The notes under the pieces are model-generated. The model was not told where the DNA came from and searched no databases. It worked only from the letters and a program-made list of their open reading frames with translations. Positions 36,824-47,916 of a DNA stretch of 64,000 nucleotides are shown in pieces. The position numbers and the translations under genes are program-made. The number at the start of each line of letters is the position of its first letter. Within the stretch, counting starts at the first letter, position 1. Origin of the DNA: Epichloe hybrida (taxonomy: Eukaryota > Ascomycota > Sordariomycetes > Hypocreales > Clavicipitaceae); assembly GCA_019022495.1 (NCBI GenBank), contig JAFEKR010000004.1, positions 2,976,001 to 3,040,000 on the forward strand, read 5' to 3'.

Positions 36824-38585
36824 ATGCCGCCTACCTTGACATCGCGCGTACCGTCCCGCACTCTTCTTCGCTTCCTCAAGTCGCAGTCCGATGCTGCCTT
36901 CTCAATCCACGGCAGTCCCTGCTCACCCGCAGCTGACGATACAATTGTTTGCCGACGAACCAGAGTGACATATTTCTTGAACGAAGTCAATACCCGATTC
37001 TTTACCACAACTATCCGCCCAACTCGCTCAAGCGTCGCAGCTCGGCACCAGCCCAAGCGAGTGGGAACACTATCGAATAAGCCCTTGAGATATAAGTTTT
37101 GCACCACGACGGCCACGAGGAAGCTGTTCGAGCCGAAATCGTCCAACGAACCCACGTGGCAGGAAAGGGTTTGGGGGACCAGTGCAAAGAAGGGCGCCAA
37201 GCCGCTGAAGCCAGACGACCTCCCAGCACACGACGACTTCGACCATGGCTCGTCCATGTTTACCAGCCGTCGAGTCTTGTCTGCCAAGGCGGCGCTCGAG
37301 CCCCGACTTCGATGTACCGAGGTGGACGAGCATGGGAAAGTCATTCTCGTGGACGGAGAGTTTAAGAAGACAGAACTCATTGCCAAGGTAAGATGCGTGG
37401 CGCCATTCTTCCTGCGACAGTCGCATCTTTATACATCCATTGCTTACACAGCCCTGCTTGACAGTTCGGTCTAAATCCTCGCGATCTTCGAAAAATCGAC
37501 TCGTCTAATTTGCCGCATATTCTGGTCCGGCCGTCCGCCATTCTACTCAACCTTTTGCATCTAAAAGTTCTTATCAAGCACGACCGGGTCCTTCTTTTCG
37601 ATGTATACGGCTCCAAGACGTCATACCCGCAGTCCGCATTCATGTATGACCTCCAGGGCAAACTACAACAAAGGACGCATCAGAACTCCAATGGTCTTCC
37701 CTACGAGTTTCGCGCCCTGGAAGCTGTCTTGACTTCTGTGACGTCGGAGATGGAGGCCGATTTCGAAGCTGTGCGGGAGCCCGTCATGCGCATTCTCAGT
37801 GAGCTGGAGAACGACATTGACCGAGACAAGCTGCGCATCTTGCTTATTCTGTCGAAGCGGCTGAGCACGTTTGAACAAAAAGCCAAGCTGGTCCGAGATG
37901 CTCTCGAAGAACTCCTCGAGGCAGATGACGACCTGGCGGCCATGTATCTCACCGAGAAGACGCACGACCTATACAGAGCGCTGGATGACCACACTGAAGT
38001 GGAAATGCTACTCGAATCATACAACAAACTTACCGACGAAATAGTGCAAGAAGCGGGCAATCTGGTGTCTGGGATCAGAAACACCGAGGAAATGTAAGAA
38101 GCTGCTGGATGGAGCCCGAGACGCGCGCATCACTTGCCTTCACTAGCTAACGTCGCTCTAGCGTTCGTGCCATTCTCGACGCAAATCGAAACGCTCTCAT
38201 GTTACTAGGTCTCAAGTTTAGTGTTGGAACCCTCGGCCTCGCCATGGGCACCTTCCTTGCCGGCCTGTACGGCATGAATCTCGAAAACTTTATCGAAGAA
38301 ACAAACTGGGGCTTCGGTGCCGTCGTGGGTATCTCGAGTATCGCGTCCATCATGGTATGCTGGTACGGCCTGATCAAGCTCCGCAAAGTCCAGCGAATTA
38401 AGATGATGCGCAACGAGAGGCCCCATGTTCCTCGAACAACCCAATACCCCTATCAATATCAATATCAGTATGGGGATGAGAGCGCTCTCGGGCTCCTTGA
38501 TTCAAGAAACAGAGAGGTGCTCCGTCGTGCGCACATGCAAAAGGCCATATCGGCGAGACGAGGCTGGTTCGCCTTTTGGAAGTGA
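36824..38585 (+). CDS. MRS2: Mitochondrial inner-membrane Mg2+ channel, Mrs2/CorA family
   Basis: Pentameric channel that brings Mg2+ into the mitochondrial matrix. Three exons (36824-37387, 37465-38093, 38162-38585) splice cleanly to 538 residues. The N-terminus (about 100 residues) is Arg/Ser/Thr-rich and suits a mitochondrial presequence. A long, mostly helical and coiled-coil matrix domain spans about 190-400. TM1 (about 415-433) ends in the diagnostic YGMN motif (434-437) followed by acidic 'LENFIEE', and TM2 is about 448-470. The Q/Y-rich tail 'YQYQYQYG' is unusual. The family is certain; the paralogue Lpe10 is an alternative, but a single fungal gene is usually called Mrs2. Confidence 0.92.
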
Positions 38586-39829
38586 TGGAAGCTCGCTTGG
38601 GTTTGAAAGCATTGTATCGCGGTAACTAATTTGAGCAGCATGTAGATGGCGTTGGGAGATTTGGCATTTCTGTATCATAAGCGTACAACTCGCCTCACTT
38701 GTTTTCGTGGCAATGTACGCGCATCATCTGGCCTATCGTGATCCTGATGTCTCTTGTGATGGGCGCGAGAATCAATTGTAGGCAAGTGTTGGCATTTTTC
38801 GCCAAAGTATTCCCAGGTTCTACTGTGCTCACCAAAAGTCAGCGAGGGAGTACTTTTCCACGCGGTTCTCCCATCATCATCCACCCATCCGTGACACCCT
38901 TTAGAGTCGGGCTTTTTTTTCTTTCAATAATGCGGGGGGGGGGCAAACCAAACGACCAAGCCATCGCCTGTCAATTTTACTCCGCAGTGCCAGGTAGTAC
39001 GTACAATAAAGTTGCGGACAGATCAAGGGGGTCTCGAGAACTTGACATTTCGTCCCATCTAGGCAAGCAACACACCACGTCTGCTTCAACTCTCTCTCTC
39101 TCTCTCTCTCTCTCCCCCCCATCCTTCCCCATCTCTAGAAATTGCCACCCGTCGTGGCGCGCTTCTCAGCCAGCCAGGCCACAAGTCTCCTGACTTTAAT
39201 GCAGCCGCCAGGATTGCGGTTCAAACACGTCTGTCGTCATCCCGCTGCTCCATAACCAGGGATACATTTTCCCCCAAAACAAGCTTCTGCTTGCTCCCAG
39301 CCCGCTGTGACGCCACATACCCCCCCACATGGCCCCCCGCATGTGTCGATTTTCACAGGCTCCGAGCGAATGCGACGAGCAGAAGATCGAGATGCAATAT
39401 TGCTCAGGTTGCCGGGAATTCTCTTGGCTTTTTTTCTTTCGGGCGCGGCTGGCGGCTTGGGGTCTCAATGTCTGACCCAGGCCAGGTCTGGTGATTAATT
39501 GGTATGAGGGGCCGCGATCTCGTGTCGAGTCTTTGTGCGCGGGACTGACGTCAGGATGGCGTTGTCCCGTCAGTTCCTTGCACCTTTTTTTTCTTTTTTT
39601 CCTTGACATATTGACCAGGGGGAGCTTGGTATGTACATATGTAACGGGCATTTGAGCTGTCGCTCATGCTTTCTGGCTGGAGGGGCAATAATATATAATG
39701 CCATGACCGCCGCTTCTTGCTTTCAAGTTGGAAGGAAATTCCCCATCATTTTCCAAGTAGGGATTGACGTACTGAACAGAGCAAAAAAAAAAACAATTCG
39801 ATCCTTTATCGCAACTTACAGTCGTCATC
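38586..39829. other. Intergenic region
   Basis: No gene recognised. It contains a (CT)12 tract followed by a C run at 39090-39120, a G run at about 38934-38943, and, near its end, the STRE-like and TATA elements of the small gene listed next. Confidence 0.5.
39507..39698. promoter_or_regulatory. Stress-type promoter: three AGGGG (STRE) motifs and a TATA box
   Basis: AGGGG (the complement of CCCCT) occurs at 39507-39511, 39617-39621 and 39681-39685. TATATAA lies at 39692-39698, about 130 bp before the ATG of the 67-residue gene. This resembles promoters controlled by Msn2/4-type zinc-finger factors in fungi, but binding is only inferred. Confidence 0.4.
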
Positions 39830-40094
39830 ATGGGCGGCATACTCTCTTGTGTAAGAATGCTCTTCGTCGCTGCAAGACTTGCAACTACATGTCATTCTAA
39901 CACTTGTGTAGATCAAATCTGCCTTGGCCACTATCGGCAACTGCATCATGGCAGTCATTAGTGGCATCGGAGGCATCCTTCAAGCCATCATTAGCGGCAT
40001 CGTTTCCTTCTGCGGCATCATTGTCCGATTCTTGACGTGCGGCTACTGCGGGCGATCACGGGGAGGCGGACGAACAAGGGCGAGTAGAGTCTAG
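39830..40094 (+). CDS. Small (67 aa) putatively lipidated membrane-associated protein
   Basis: Two exons, 39830-39850 (only 21 nt) and 39912-40094, flank a GTAAGA...GTGTAG intron of 61 nt and give 67 residues. Each exon alone would not be called, since the coding exon lacks its ATG. The N-terminus is MGGILSC: Gly2 and Ser6 fit the N-myristoylation consensus, and Cys7 fits neighbouring palmitoylation. The centre (residues 8-50) is two Gly/Ile-rich hydrophobic or amphipathic stretches ('CIMAVISGIGGILQAIIS', 'GIVSFCGIIVRFLTC'). The end is a short Cys pair 'CGYCGR' and a basic tail. From memory, similar tiny proteins are found in other filamentous ascomycetes, but no function is known to me. It has a clear TATA box. 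Confidence 0.7.
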
Positions 40095-40339
40095 TTCCGG
40101 GCTTCCTTGACGGCAGCGCTGGGGAGAGTCACGGGAAATGAAGAATTTGGTCAAGCGGCGGTTTGGGGGAGGACAGAAGGCGATTGATTTGATACCCGGT
40201 GCGAGGGGAGGTGCACGAATCGAGAGATATACCCTGGTTGCGGTAGTTTCTTCTGAATCACGAATTCATCATCCATCAAGATCCTATTGATTTTCAATTC
40301 ATCGTGATAAAAGACTTCCATCTCAAGTCCGCATTGCCT
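40095..40339. other. Short convergent 3' region
   Basis: These are the 3' flanks of the 67-residue gene and XPF. Nothing else seen. Confidence 0.4.
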
Positions 40340-43236
40340 TTACTCGTCTTCTTCCATGACATTGCGATTGAAGAACCCGTAGATTGCTTTACCAGCAGCT
40401 TGACCCACCAAAGGCTGCAGTTCACTCTGCGACATGTTGGCCACCTCTTTGATGTTTTCCGTCTCGAGGACCAGGTTTTTGATGTTCTTGGGCGTGACGC
40501 CGGGTACTTTGGCAAGCATCTCCTGCGGCTCCTGGGTTGAAGGCTTGGTCCTCGACCTTCATGTCCTTGTCAAGACCGGCTTGCACCGCTGCGATGGGAT
40601 CCGGCTCTTCTTCCTGCGCCTTGAGGGACTCGAAGATCTCGGCTGTTTGATAGGGAGATGATGACCAGATGATGCGAAGTTTGGGAAACGCCAGCGTCAA
40701 GAGCACGAGCTTGGACTGCAGATCCGACGAGACGTTGGTCGGGGCGACGCTGCTCAAACTACCGGAGAGATCGGCGAATGGCTCGAGCGTGAATGATTTA
40801 TTCTGGTCAAATTCAATGAGAAGCATGACACTCTTGTAGTGCTGGAACATGGTTTCAGCCTGTGTGAACAACCTGCCGTCTTTGAAGGACGAGATCAAGT
40901 CATTGATCGACTTTCGCTCCACGCATATGTTGGGAGATAAGATGTAGTCGCCGACTGTGAGCATGCATGGCACGACAACCATGGAGCGTCCGTGGAGAAG
41001 AGACGGCAGTGAGGATCGGAACTCGCGAACATCCACCACCACGCGTGGTGGTTGTGCTGTGGCAGCGAGACGGCCACCACCGGCGATTCGTGTGTTGACT
41101 GTGCGCAAGAAGACCTCCTGAGGATCTTCGATGCCGTGAGGGTCGACCGTCATGACGAGAGACATGCTTGCTCGTTCTTTGATCAACTTGGTAAAAGCGT
41201 CCTTCTCTCGTCGTACCGATGATAGGTAGCGCTGCTCTTCAACCGACCCGCCGTAGTACACAAAATAGACCCTTACGTTTCTGTCGTTGTGCGATGACCG
41301 GTACACCTCCACTCTACGAATGAAGCTCGCGTCCGGCTCGTACATGATTATGTATCTAGGCTTGACTTCCTCCAGCACATGCTCGTCTTGATCGCCGTCG
41401 TAGGCGTGGATGACGACAAGATCCTGCATCTCGTACAGCTGAAAGTAGTCCTCCATGTCATCGAGAGGATCGGCAACAACTTCGTCCTTTTGCTGGGCTT
41501 CTTCTTCGGTGATCTGCACCTCGGCCATGAGATCGGCTACCTCTCCTGGTTTCTCAAAATACTGAGCGATGACGCCCGTCTCTGTTCGGCCCGCAGAGAC
41601 TCCCATGTTTCCTCCTCCTCGAACTCGTCTTCTCTTGTTTGATGGTGCTTTGCCGCCTCTCGTCGTGCCATGACCAGGGCGGGAGTCGGCTGCGCCGTTT
41701 ATGGCTTTTTGGTTCTCCGCGAACAGCGTTGCACTGACTTGGGCGAACTGTCTTTTCCAGTTCAAGTAGCCGCGCAGGCGCCTCCTCATCATGAATGCCG
41801 CTGATGGCTTGTGAGCATCCTCTGCAGCGTCCTCGTCCGGCTGAGCCGAGGCCGTCGCGGCTTTGGGCTTCACATGCATTGTTTGCAGGTAGTCGCGGAG
41901 CTGTCGGCAGGTATCGGTGTTGGAGCACATGATTAGAATTGTGCCGTTGGAGTCATCTCGGGCCGGGGGCTCAAAGTAAAGATCACGATCAATTTCTTCG
42001 AGAACCTCAGCCAGGAGAGCCCATTTGGGAAGCTCTTCAAGAACTGGCCGCAATGAGTCAATGTTACCGCCGCTTTGCGACACCGTCTTTGCATTTGCCG
42101 AGTACACTCTTCTGCGGGCCGTGTCGAAAATAGTCTGGGCTGCGTCGAGGAAGAGCCAAGGAGATTGATTCTGTCGCGTGGAACCCGGCGGAGGTGAGTG
42201 GGCGGCGTGGATGGTGTCTAGATGTTGAAGGAACGACACGGCATCATAGGCCAGGACTGACGTCAGCAATCCTCGAAGGATGGTCAAATCATTGACAATC
42301 TGCCGAGTCTTCCAACTGACTCGATGCCAGTTCGGATCCAACTGCCTGCGAACAATGACGTCAAAGTTTTTGAGGAGGGCGCTGTCGAGATTCCAATCAT
42401 CCATCTCCAGGCCTGGATTTCCCTTCTTGAGCTCATGGATACTGACTTCGACACATTCCATTATGGCGTTCTGAATGTCCTTCATGGAATCCGTCATGGG
42501 CACCTCCAATTCGATGACCTCGGCTTTCTTCTTGCCTTCGAGGGACTGTGCCACGGTGACATGAAATCTTGGCCAAAGGGATGCCTTTTTCAGGAATAGA
42601 TTGCGCATCATGGTTGACAGAGGAGAAAACCCGGTGGTGAATGGGTCCGGATTGTCGGCAAAGGCTTTGAGGAACCCCATCTTGTTCTTTTGTCGGTAGA
42701 CTCGGAGGATGAAGGCCTCTAGCGACGTGGCAATGGCACGGTCAGCGTGCAACACTATCAATCCGGTTATCGACTCAGGATCCAGTAGTCCAGTGAGAAG
42801 ATCAACAACCAAGATACGCGAAGTGATGCTGAAGATGCCACCCCCGGAATACATCTTCTCGCGAGCCCCGACACTCTGGAAATCAGTGTTGACAACGGTC
42901 AGACCACGAGCTTTGGGGGCAACGCTGATGGCGGCGTGCTCGGCCAATGCCTCTCCGATCCAACCATTTTCGCGCTCTTCGGCTCCTACAAGGACGATGA
43001 GGTTGTTTCCAGCCGCGTCGTAAGAATGCAACAAGTTTGTGACAAGTCGTAGAAGCCCCAGACCGCGTGCAAGAACAACAAGCTCATCTTCTGCACGAAG
43101 CTCCTGAAAGAGGTTCTGCTGATACTCCTGTTGGCATATTGATTAGCCGTCTGGTCTGGTCTGGAGTCAATGACGAGAGTAAAGTCACCAGAGGAAGAGA
43201 GAGTTTGACTGGCTGCGGAGCATTGCTCGTCGACAT
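40340..43236 (-). CDS. XPF/Rad1 structure-specific DNA repair endonuclease, with apparent frameshift near the 3' end
   Basis: Catalytic subunit of the XPF-ERCC1 (Rad1-Rad10) 5'-flap nuclease of nucleotide excision repair, crosslink repair and single-strand annealing. Exon 1 (43189-43236: MSTSNAPQPVKLSLPL) joins over a 61-nt intron to exon 2 (43127 downwards, EYQQNLFQELRAEDELVVL). An N-terminal inactive SF2 helicase-like region is followed by the ERCC4 nuclease with GDYILSP...VERKSINDLISS, so the GD-x(n)-ERK-x3-D site is complete. The long open frame would end at 40422 in a nonsense tail. In the next frame lies the expected double helix-hairpin-helix domain ('MLAKVPGVTPKNIKNLVLE', 'ELQPLVGQAAGKAIYGFF'), ending at stop 40340. 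An extra G near 40530 explains the shift and gives 944 residues. A weak 55-nt intron (40532-40586) would give 926. An upstream in-frame ATG exists at 43266. Confidence 0.85.
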
Positions 43237-43849
43237 GCGGGCAATCGTGAGCGCTGGGGACAACACAGTGAATGGGGACGATGAAAATTCCCGGCTGGCG
43301 AGACGATATTTGGTGGCGTCTCATTGAACTTGTTTAAGCTGGCGTAGGGTAGGTAAATAAATGTACAAGGGCGAGGAGGACTCGGGAGCCATGGGAGCCT
43401 CATGACCCCGCATTCAGAGATGCCTTGGCTGTACTCCGTATTGTACGTATGTATGTAGATCGGAGCACACCAACTTGCAAGTCGACGACAAAGCATGGAA
43501 ATGGAGCCAACGCCTCGGGGGGCTGTCGAGCGCTAAAACCAATCACCACCAGCGCCTGCCCGCTCAAAGGTTCTCTCTGGAGGCACCTGATGGCTGTCGA
43601 AAGCTGGGTCGAAGCGGCCGACGTCATCATCTATCGATCCGTTTGGTGCCATCGGGCGGTACCAGGCAGCTTCGTACAAAACGAACTCGATACGCACACC
43701 ACACGGATGGCATGGTTCTCACTTATCCCAGACTCTACAAACACAAGCATAAGATACAACCAAGAGCTCCCCCCCGCCACGAACAAGCATACATCATCAT
43801 ACAAAGGCTCTACTCCGCACAGAAAAGTACATCTGTCTACAGCATCATC
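43237..43849. promoter_or_regulatory. Divergent promoter region between XPF and the 66-aa gene
   Basis: About 610 bp separate the two start codons. A TACTCCGTA motif is at 43432-43440, followed by GTACGTATGTATG. No TATA box could be assigned with confidence. Confidence 0.4.
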
Positions 43850-44171
43850 ATGGACTCCAAGATTCAGAACAAGAATGGCAATGATGTAAGTTGCTGTCTT
43901 CCCCCGTCCTTTCATCCCCCCCTTGGCCGATTCCAGAATAAAGACACACAGGCATCGCGTACACACAGACAGTTGAGTGAATCCACACTGACCTGCATTT
44001 TGACAGGCCGAGAAGGAATTCTCAATCCAACCCATCAAAGACAGTGGTAGCATCGACCCCAAGTTTGCGCCGCACCAGGCCCATCCCGGCCCGGCCGTGA
44101 CCCAGAACATGCCTGCGCAAGAGGGCAGCAAAGAGGATCGCCAGGCCAGAAAGGAAGAGTTGAACAAATAG
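43850..44171 (+). CDS. Small hydrophilic protein (66 aa), unknown function
   Basis: Two exons, 43850-43885 (MDSKIQNKNGND) and 44007-44171 (AEKEFSIQPIKDSGS...), are separated by a 121-nt intron with GTAAGT donor and TTTTGACAG acceptor. They give 66 residues. The protein is rich in Lys, Asp, Gln and Pro, lacks hydrophobic stretches and should be disordered; it ends 'RQARKEELNK'. Such small charged proteins in fungi are often stress-related, but no family is recognised here. The two halves keep frame and the splice sites are canonical, which is the main evidence that it is real. Confidence 0.6.
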
Positions 44172-44849
44172 ACGAGTGCGAGACGGACATGGAGGGCTGG
44201 CCGGATGTCCAACACGATAGAGCTATGACATTGACGTCTTTAAACATGCACCTTCTGTAAACTAAATCGATCTTGACCTTTGTTTCCAATCCACTGACTG
44301 CCTTTCGAGTCGGCCCATGATTCTGCATCTGCTGCGACATACATTGTTTCGCCTGTGAAATCTGGCCAAACAGTCGCTCGCACAGTGATGACGCCAGCAG
44401 TGACAAATTCTGGGTCTGTTGACGTGGCTGTGCGGCCTCGGCGTTTTGCAGAGTCGCTGGTGGCCGGTGGCTGGTGGCTGGTGGCTGGCGGCTGGTGGCT
44501 GATGCGGCCAGTGCTGACGCTGCCTGACGCGGGATGCTCACACTGTCACCGCAGCAGACGGCGAGCTCTTTAATCCGTATTACGTACGACTACAACTCTC
44601 TCTCCTACGTACCCGAATACCGGCAGAATTCACGGCGCCAATCCGTGAAGCCTCCCGCAGCCGTCTCAGCTGGCCGCTACACACAGACGTCGCCGGAGTA
44701 GACGACTGACTGAACTTGACTGCCTTTGTAAGGCGCCACGATAGTTCGTTCATACCCGTTTGGCATCTTGGGCCATAGCGAACTGTAACCTTGACCTTTC
44801 TGCCCGTCGACGCACCACCCGCACCACCTGCACCACCCGCACACGCACG
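44172..44849. other. Intergenic region upstream of the Las17 gene
   Basis: It contains a short GC-rich tandem repeat of the type GTGGCTGGTGGCTGG (about 44460-44500). No gene or RNA recognised. Confidence 0.45.
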
Positions 44850-46810
44850 ATGCCGTCGATCCTGAACGACGATGACAAGGACACCGTCAAGCGGTTCGTC
44901 CCGAAGCAATCTAACAAGATTCATGCCGTTGCCGTTGCTAGGTTATACGTCGCATATCCAAACAGATCAAAATGGACATACTCCGGGCTAGAAGGTGCTA
45001 TCGTTTTGGCCAACGACTTGGTCGGCAACACTTACTGGCTTAAGATGGTAGACATCTCGGTACGTTCCCACAACCCTTCGCCTTGACAAGACGGATACGC
45101 AATTGGTGAGTGGAGATTGACTGACTTACCCGGGTATTTTCTTCCAACCGGCGGGTAATTTTCTTTACAGCCAAGACCGCACCTTCTTTCACACCTTCGA
45201 GCTGGAGGATTGCCCGGGCTGAGCTTCGTTGATGAGAAGGAGGCAAAGCAGTTCAAGAAGAAGATGGACGAGCGAGAAGAATGCGAGCCGAGCTACGAAA
45301 TCAACACCATTCGGAGGTGGATCACAGCCAGTCCAGAAGCATGGCCTGTTGGGCGGGCTCTTTGGCCACCGACACTCATCCGCTCCATCACCTGCTGATG
45401 CGAGAAATGCCATTATCCCGCCGCCTTCGTTTCACCATTCTCCCACGTCCTCGCAGAGCCAGGCCGGAGGCTCTGTCCCTTCTCAGTTTCCGTTGCTGGA
45501 TGCCTTTGATCCTTGTGGAGAGAGCACTTTGGTCAGGATCTCACAGATAAGGGTCTCACAGATGATTTCATCAAGGACAACCAAGAGTTCATTGTCGATT
45601 TCCTGCGAGAAGAGCAGAATAAAGCGAATAACTCGACACCGCCGCCAGCACCTCTTACAGTTGGAGGAGACGCAAAGACCGGCCGGGCACCACCACCACC
45701 ACCGCCGCCGCCGCCTCCACCATCCTCAACATTCTCATCATTCTCATCAGCGAAACGGGGAGCTCCTCCTCCGCCACCGGCACCTAGACGTTCAGGCAAA
45801 GGTGATGGGCCAGCGAAGGAAGAGAGCCCTCCGCCACCGCCGTCCCCTCCTCGTCCCAAGTTCAATGCTCCTCCGCCTCTGCCAGACGCAGGAAAGTTTG
45901 CCCATGTCGAGCAGCCCAAGCGAAAGCCAGCATCGACCCCATCCGTAACAGCAGCGAATGTGTCGCATCCTGGTCCTCCTCCGCCCCCCCGGCCGGGCAA
46001 AACATCAATCGAGCCGGAGAACTCTGGCCACAGGTTCAGCGTTCCTCCTGCCTTCCCCAGTCCGCGTGTTCCGCCCCCGACACCAGTTCGTGGCCCGGTG
46101 CCGCCTCCTCCTCCACCTCGAGCCAACGATTCTCATTCAGCACCTCCTGCCCCTCCGCCATTGCCCCCGAAAGTGCCAGTTGGGAATGCTCCTCCGCCTC
46201 TACCACCATCCACCTCACGACCTGTGCCACCCCCGTCCTCAGCGGGCCAATCCCCCCCGCCGCCTCCTCCATTGCCTTCCTCAGATGGTGCTCCTCCTCC
46301 TCCTCCACCACCACCACCACCACCACCACCACCACCAATGCCAGCATCAAGTGGTGGTGGTGGTGCTCCTCCTCCTCCACCACCACCACCGCCTCCCCCG
46401 CCGAACCGCGACTCGGGCTATTCATCAGGTGTTCCTGCTGCGCCCTTGCCCGCGGCAGACAAGAGCCGATCGGCCATGCTGGGAGACATCCAAAAGGCAG
46501 GAGGCATCGCCGCCCTCAAGAAGGTCGACCGCACGCACATCAAGGACCGCAGTGCCGCTCAAATCGGCGGGGCTTCTGGCTCTAGCGCCGCTGGTGGACT
46601 GGCTGGAGCAGGAGCAGGAGAAGTTGCTGCAGGCGGCGGCGGCGGCATGGCCGATGCCCTCGCTGCTGCGCTGAAGAAGAGAAAGGACAAAGTCAGCAAG
46701 AGTGGTGAGCTCGCCCATTCCATTCGTGCATCTATTCTTGACGCCAATGAAACGTCTTGCTTACTAACCATGCTGTAGATGACGAAGGTGATGATGACGG
46801 CTGGGACTAA
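44850..46810 (+). CDS. LAS17: Las17/WASP actin-nucleation promoting factor, with several frame breaks in the 5' third
   Basis: Activator of Arp2/3 at endocytic actin patches. Exon 1 (44850 to about 45059) starts MPSILNDDDKDTVKRFVP, the start of the WH1 domain. The rest of WH1 follows after an intron, but in alternating frames: 'QDRTFFHTFELEDC' (45172), 'LSFVDEKEAKQFKKKMDER' (45219), 'KNASRATKSTPFGGG' (from about 45284) and 'WREHFGQDLTDKGLTDDFI' (45513). WH1 residues expected between exon 1 and QDRTFF are missing or very divergent. From 45513 the frame is intact: a GBD-less polyproline region with many runs of 5-14 Pro, the WH2 'AMLGDIQKAGGIAALKKVD', a connector, and after a 74-nt intron (46705-46778) the acidic end DDEGDDDGWD. 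The breaks look like small indels, either sequence errors or early gene death; introns cannot explain all of them. Confidence 0.8.
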
Positions 46811-47916
46811 ATGTCCCTTTACTTGTTTTCAAAATTGAGTGAGCGGAGTGAGCGTACCTGGTGTAGCCCATCATGGTGTATCTATCCCCTTCAAGCCCTC
46901 TTAGATGATGAATAAGTCAACCTGGAAGATTGACGAGAAGGGATGCCAAGGGCGTCAAAAAAAGCAGACAAGCAGGCATAGACAAAATGACTTTTGGGGC
47001 GGAATGATTTCGAGCTGTGTCAAGCATGAAATATCGACGACGTTGGTTCTAAAAATTGCGAGACCTATGACGGGTTGGCAAGGGACGGTGAGAGTTTACC
47101 GGACTTGATGACCGAAGACTCGCTGGACGTGGTTCTATCTAGCCTACGAGGTACTTGACTTGCACACTCCCATGGAGATGGAAATGAACAAAGGGGAATT
47201 CGACAAGGCACTACGCGAGTCCTTCCAATGCTCATCGGTCTAACCGTAGGGACGAATCACCCGTGCAAGGTAGTTGGGCAACGACAAAAGGGGTTTCAAT
47301 ACGCCAATGACGCAAATTTCTCAAATTCATATTCATATTCATAAAAAATGTAAAGAGGACAACAAAGTACCAAGGTTTTGTTTGACGTGAATAACCTTTA
47401 TAAGGAAAGAGAAGAGAGAAACATGACAGATGGACGCGCCGTGACGTCTCTCCCACCACGGCGGTCCCCAAACCTCCACTCCTGCTCGGGGAAACTGTCG
47501 CGGGACCCGAGGAAATATGCCGGACAAGAAGGAACCGGGTGCCTTGATGTGCCGGTTTCCAAGGGGTTGAGAGAGAAGACAGTATAGATGATGGATGTGT
47601 CGTGTCGTGTGCGCAAGTTGAACTTGGGGTAATGACGAAACTCCCTGCCGACCCTGCACTTGCGAAATGCCAAGACAGTGGTATTGAGAGCCCCAAAAAA
47701 TGATGCACACCGAAAAATGATGGAAATGGCAAGAAGTGTGGCCAGCCGTGTTTCTCTCTTCTTTGTTGATTCTCTTCTTGAGTCAGTGCAGTTAGCGGGC
47801 GATGACAGGCGATGCAATGCCGACACCGAGCCAACACCTTGACCAATTTAAATTTGATCTTTCGCCGATTATAAGCTCCTTGAGTAGGGCGGAAGAAAAC
47901 GACAAGTCGACATTCT
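46811..47916. other. Convergent 3' region between Las17 and eIF1A genes
   Basis: No gene recognised. The long minus-strand frame crossing 47232-48071 is an off-frame continuation of the eIF1A coding strand and not a gene. Confidence 0.5.

Noticed and set aside
36748..37386. 212-codon minus-strand frame opposite Mrs2 exon 1
   Set aside because: Antisense shadow of a well-supported coding exon, without motifs.
45533..46425. Long minus-strand Gly- and Glu/Val-rich frames opposite Las17
   Set aside because: Complement of polyproline codons; no independent support.
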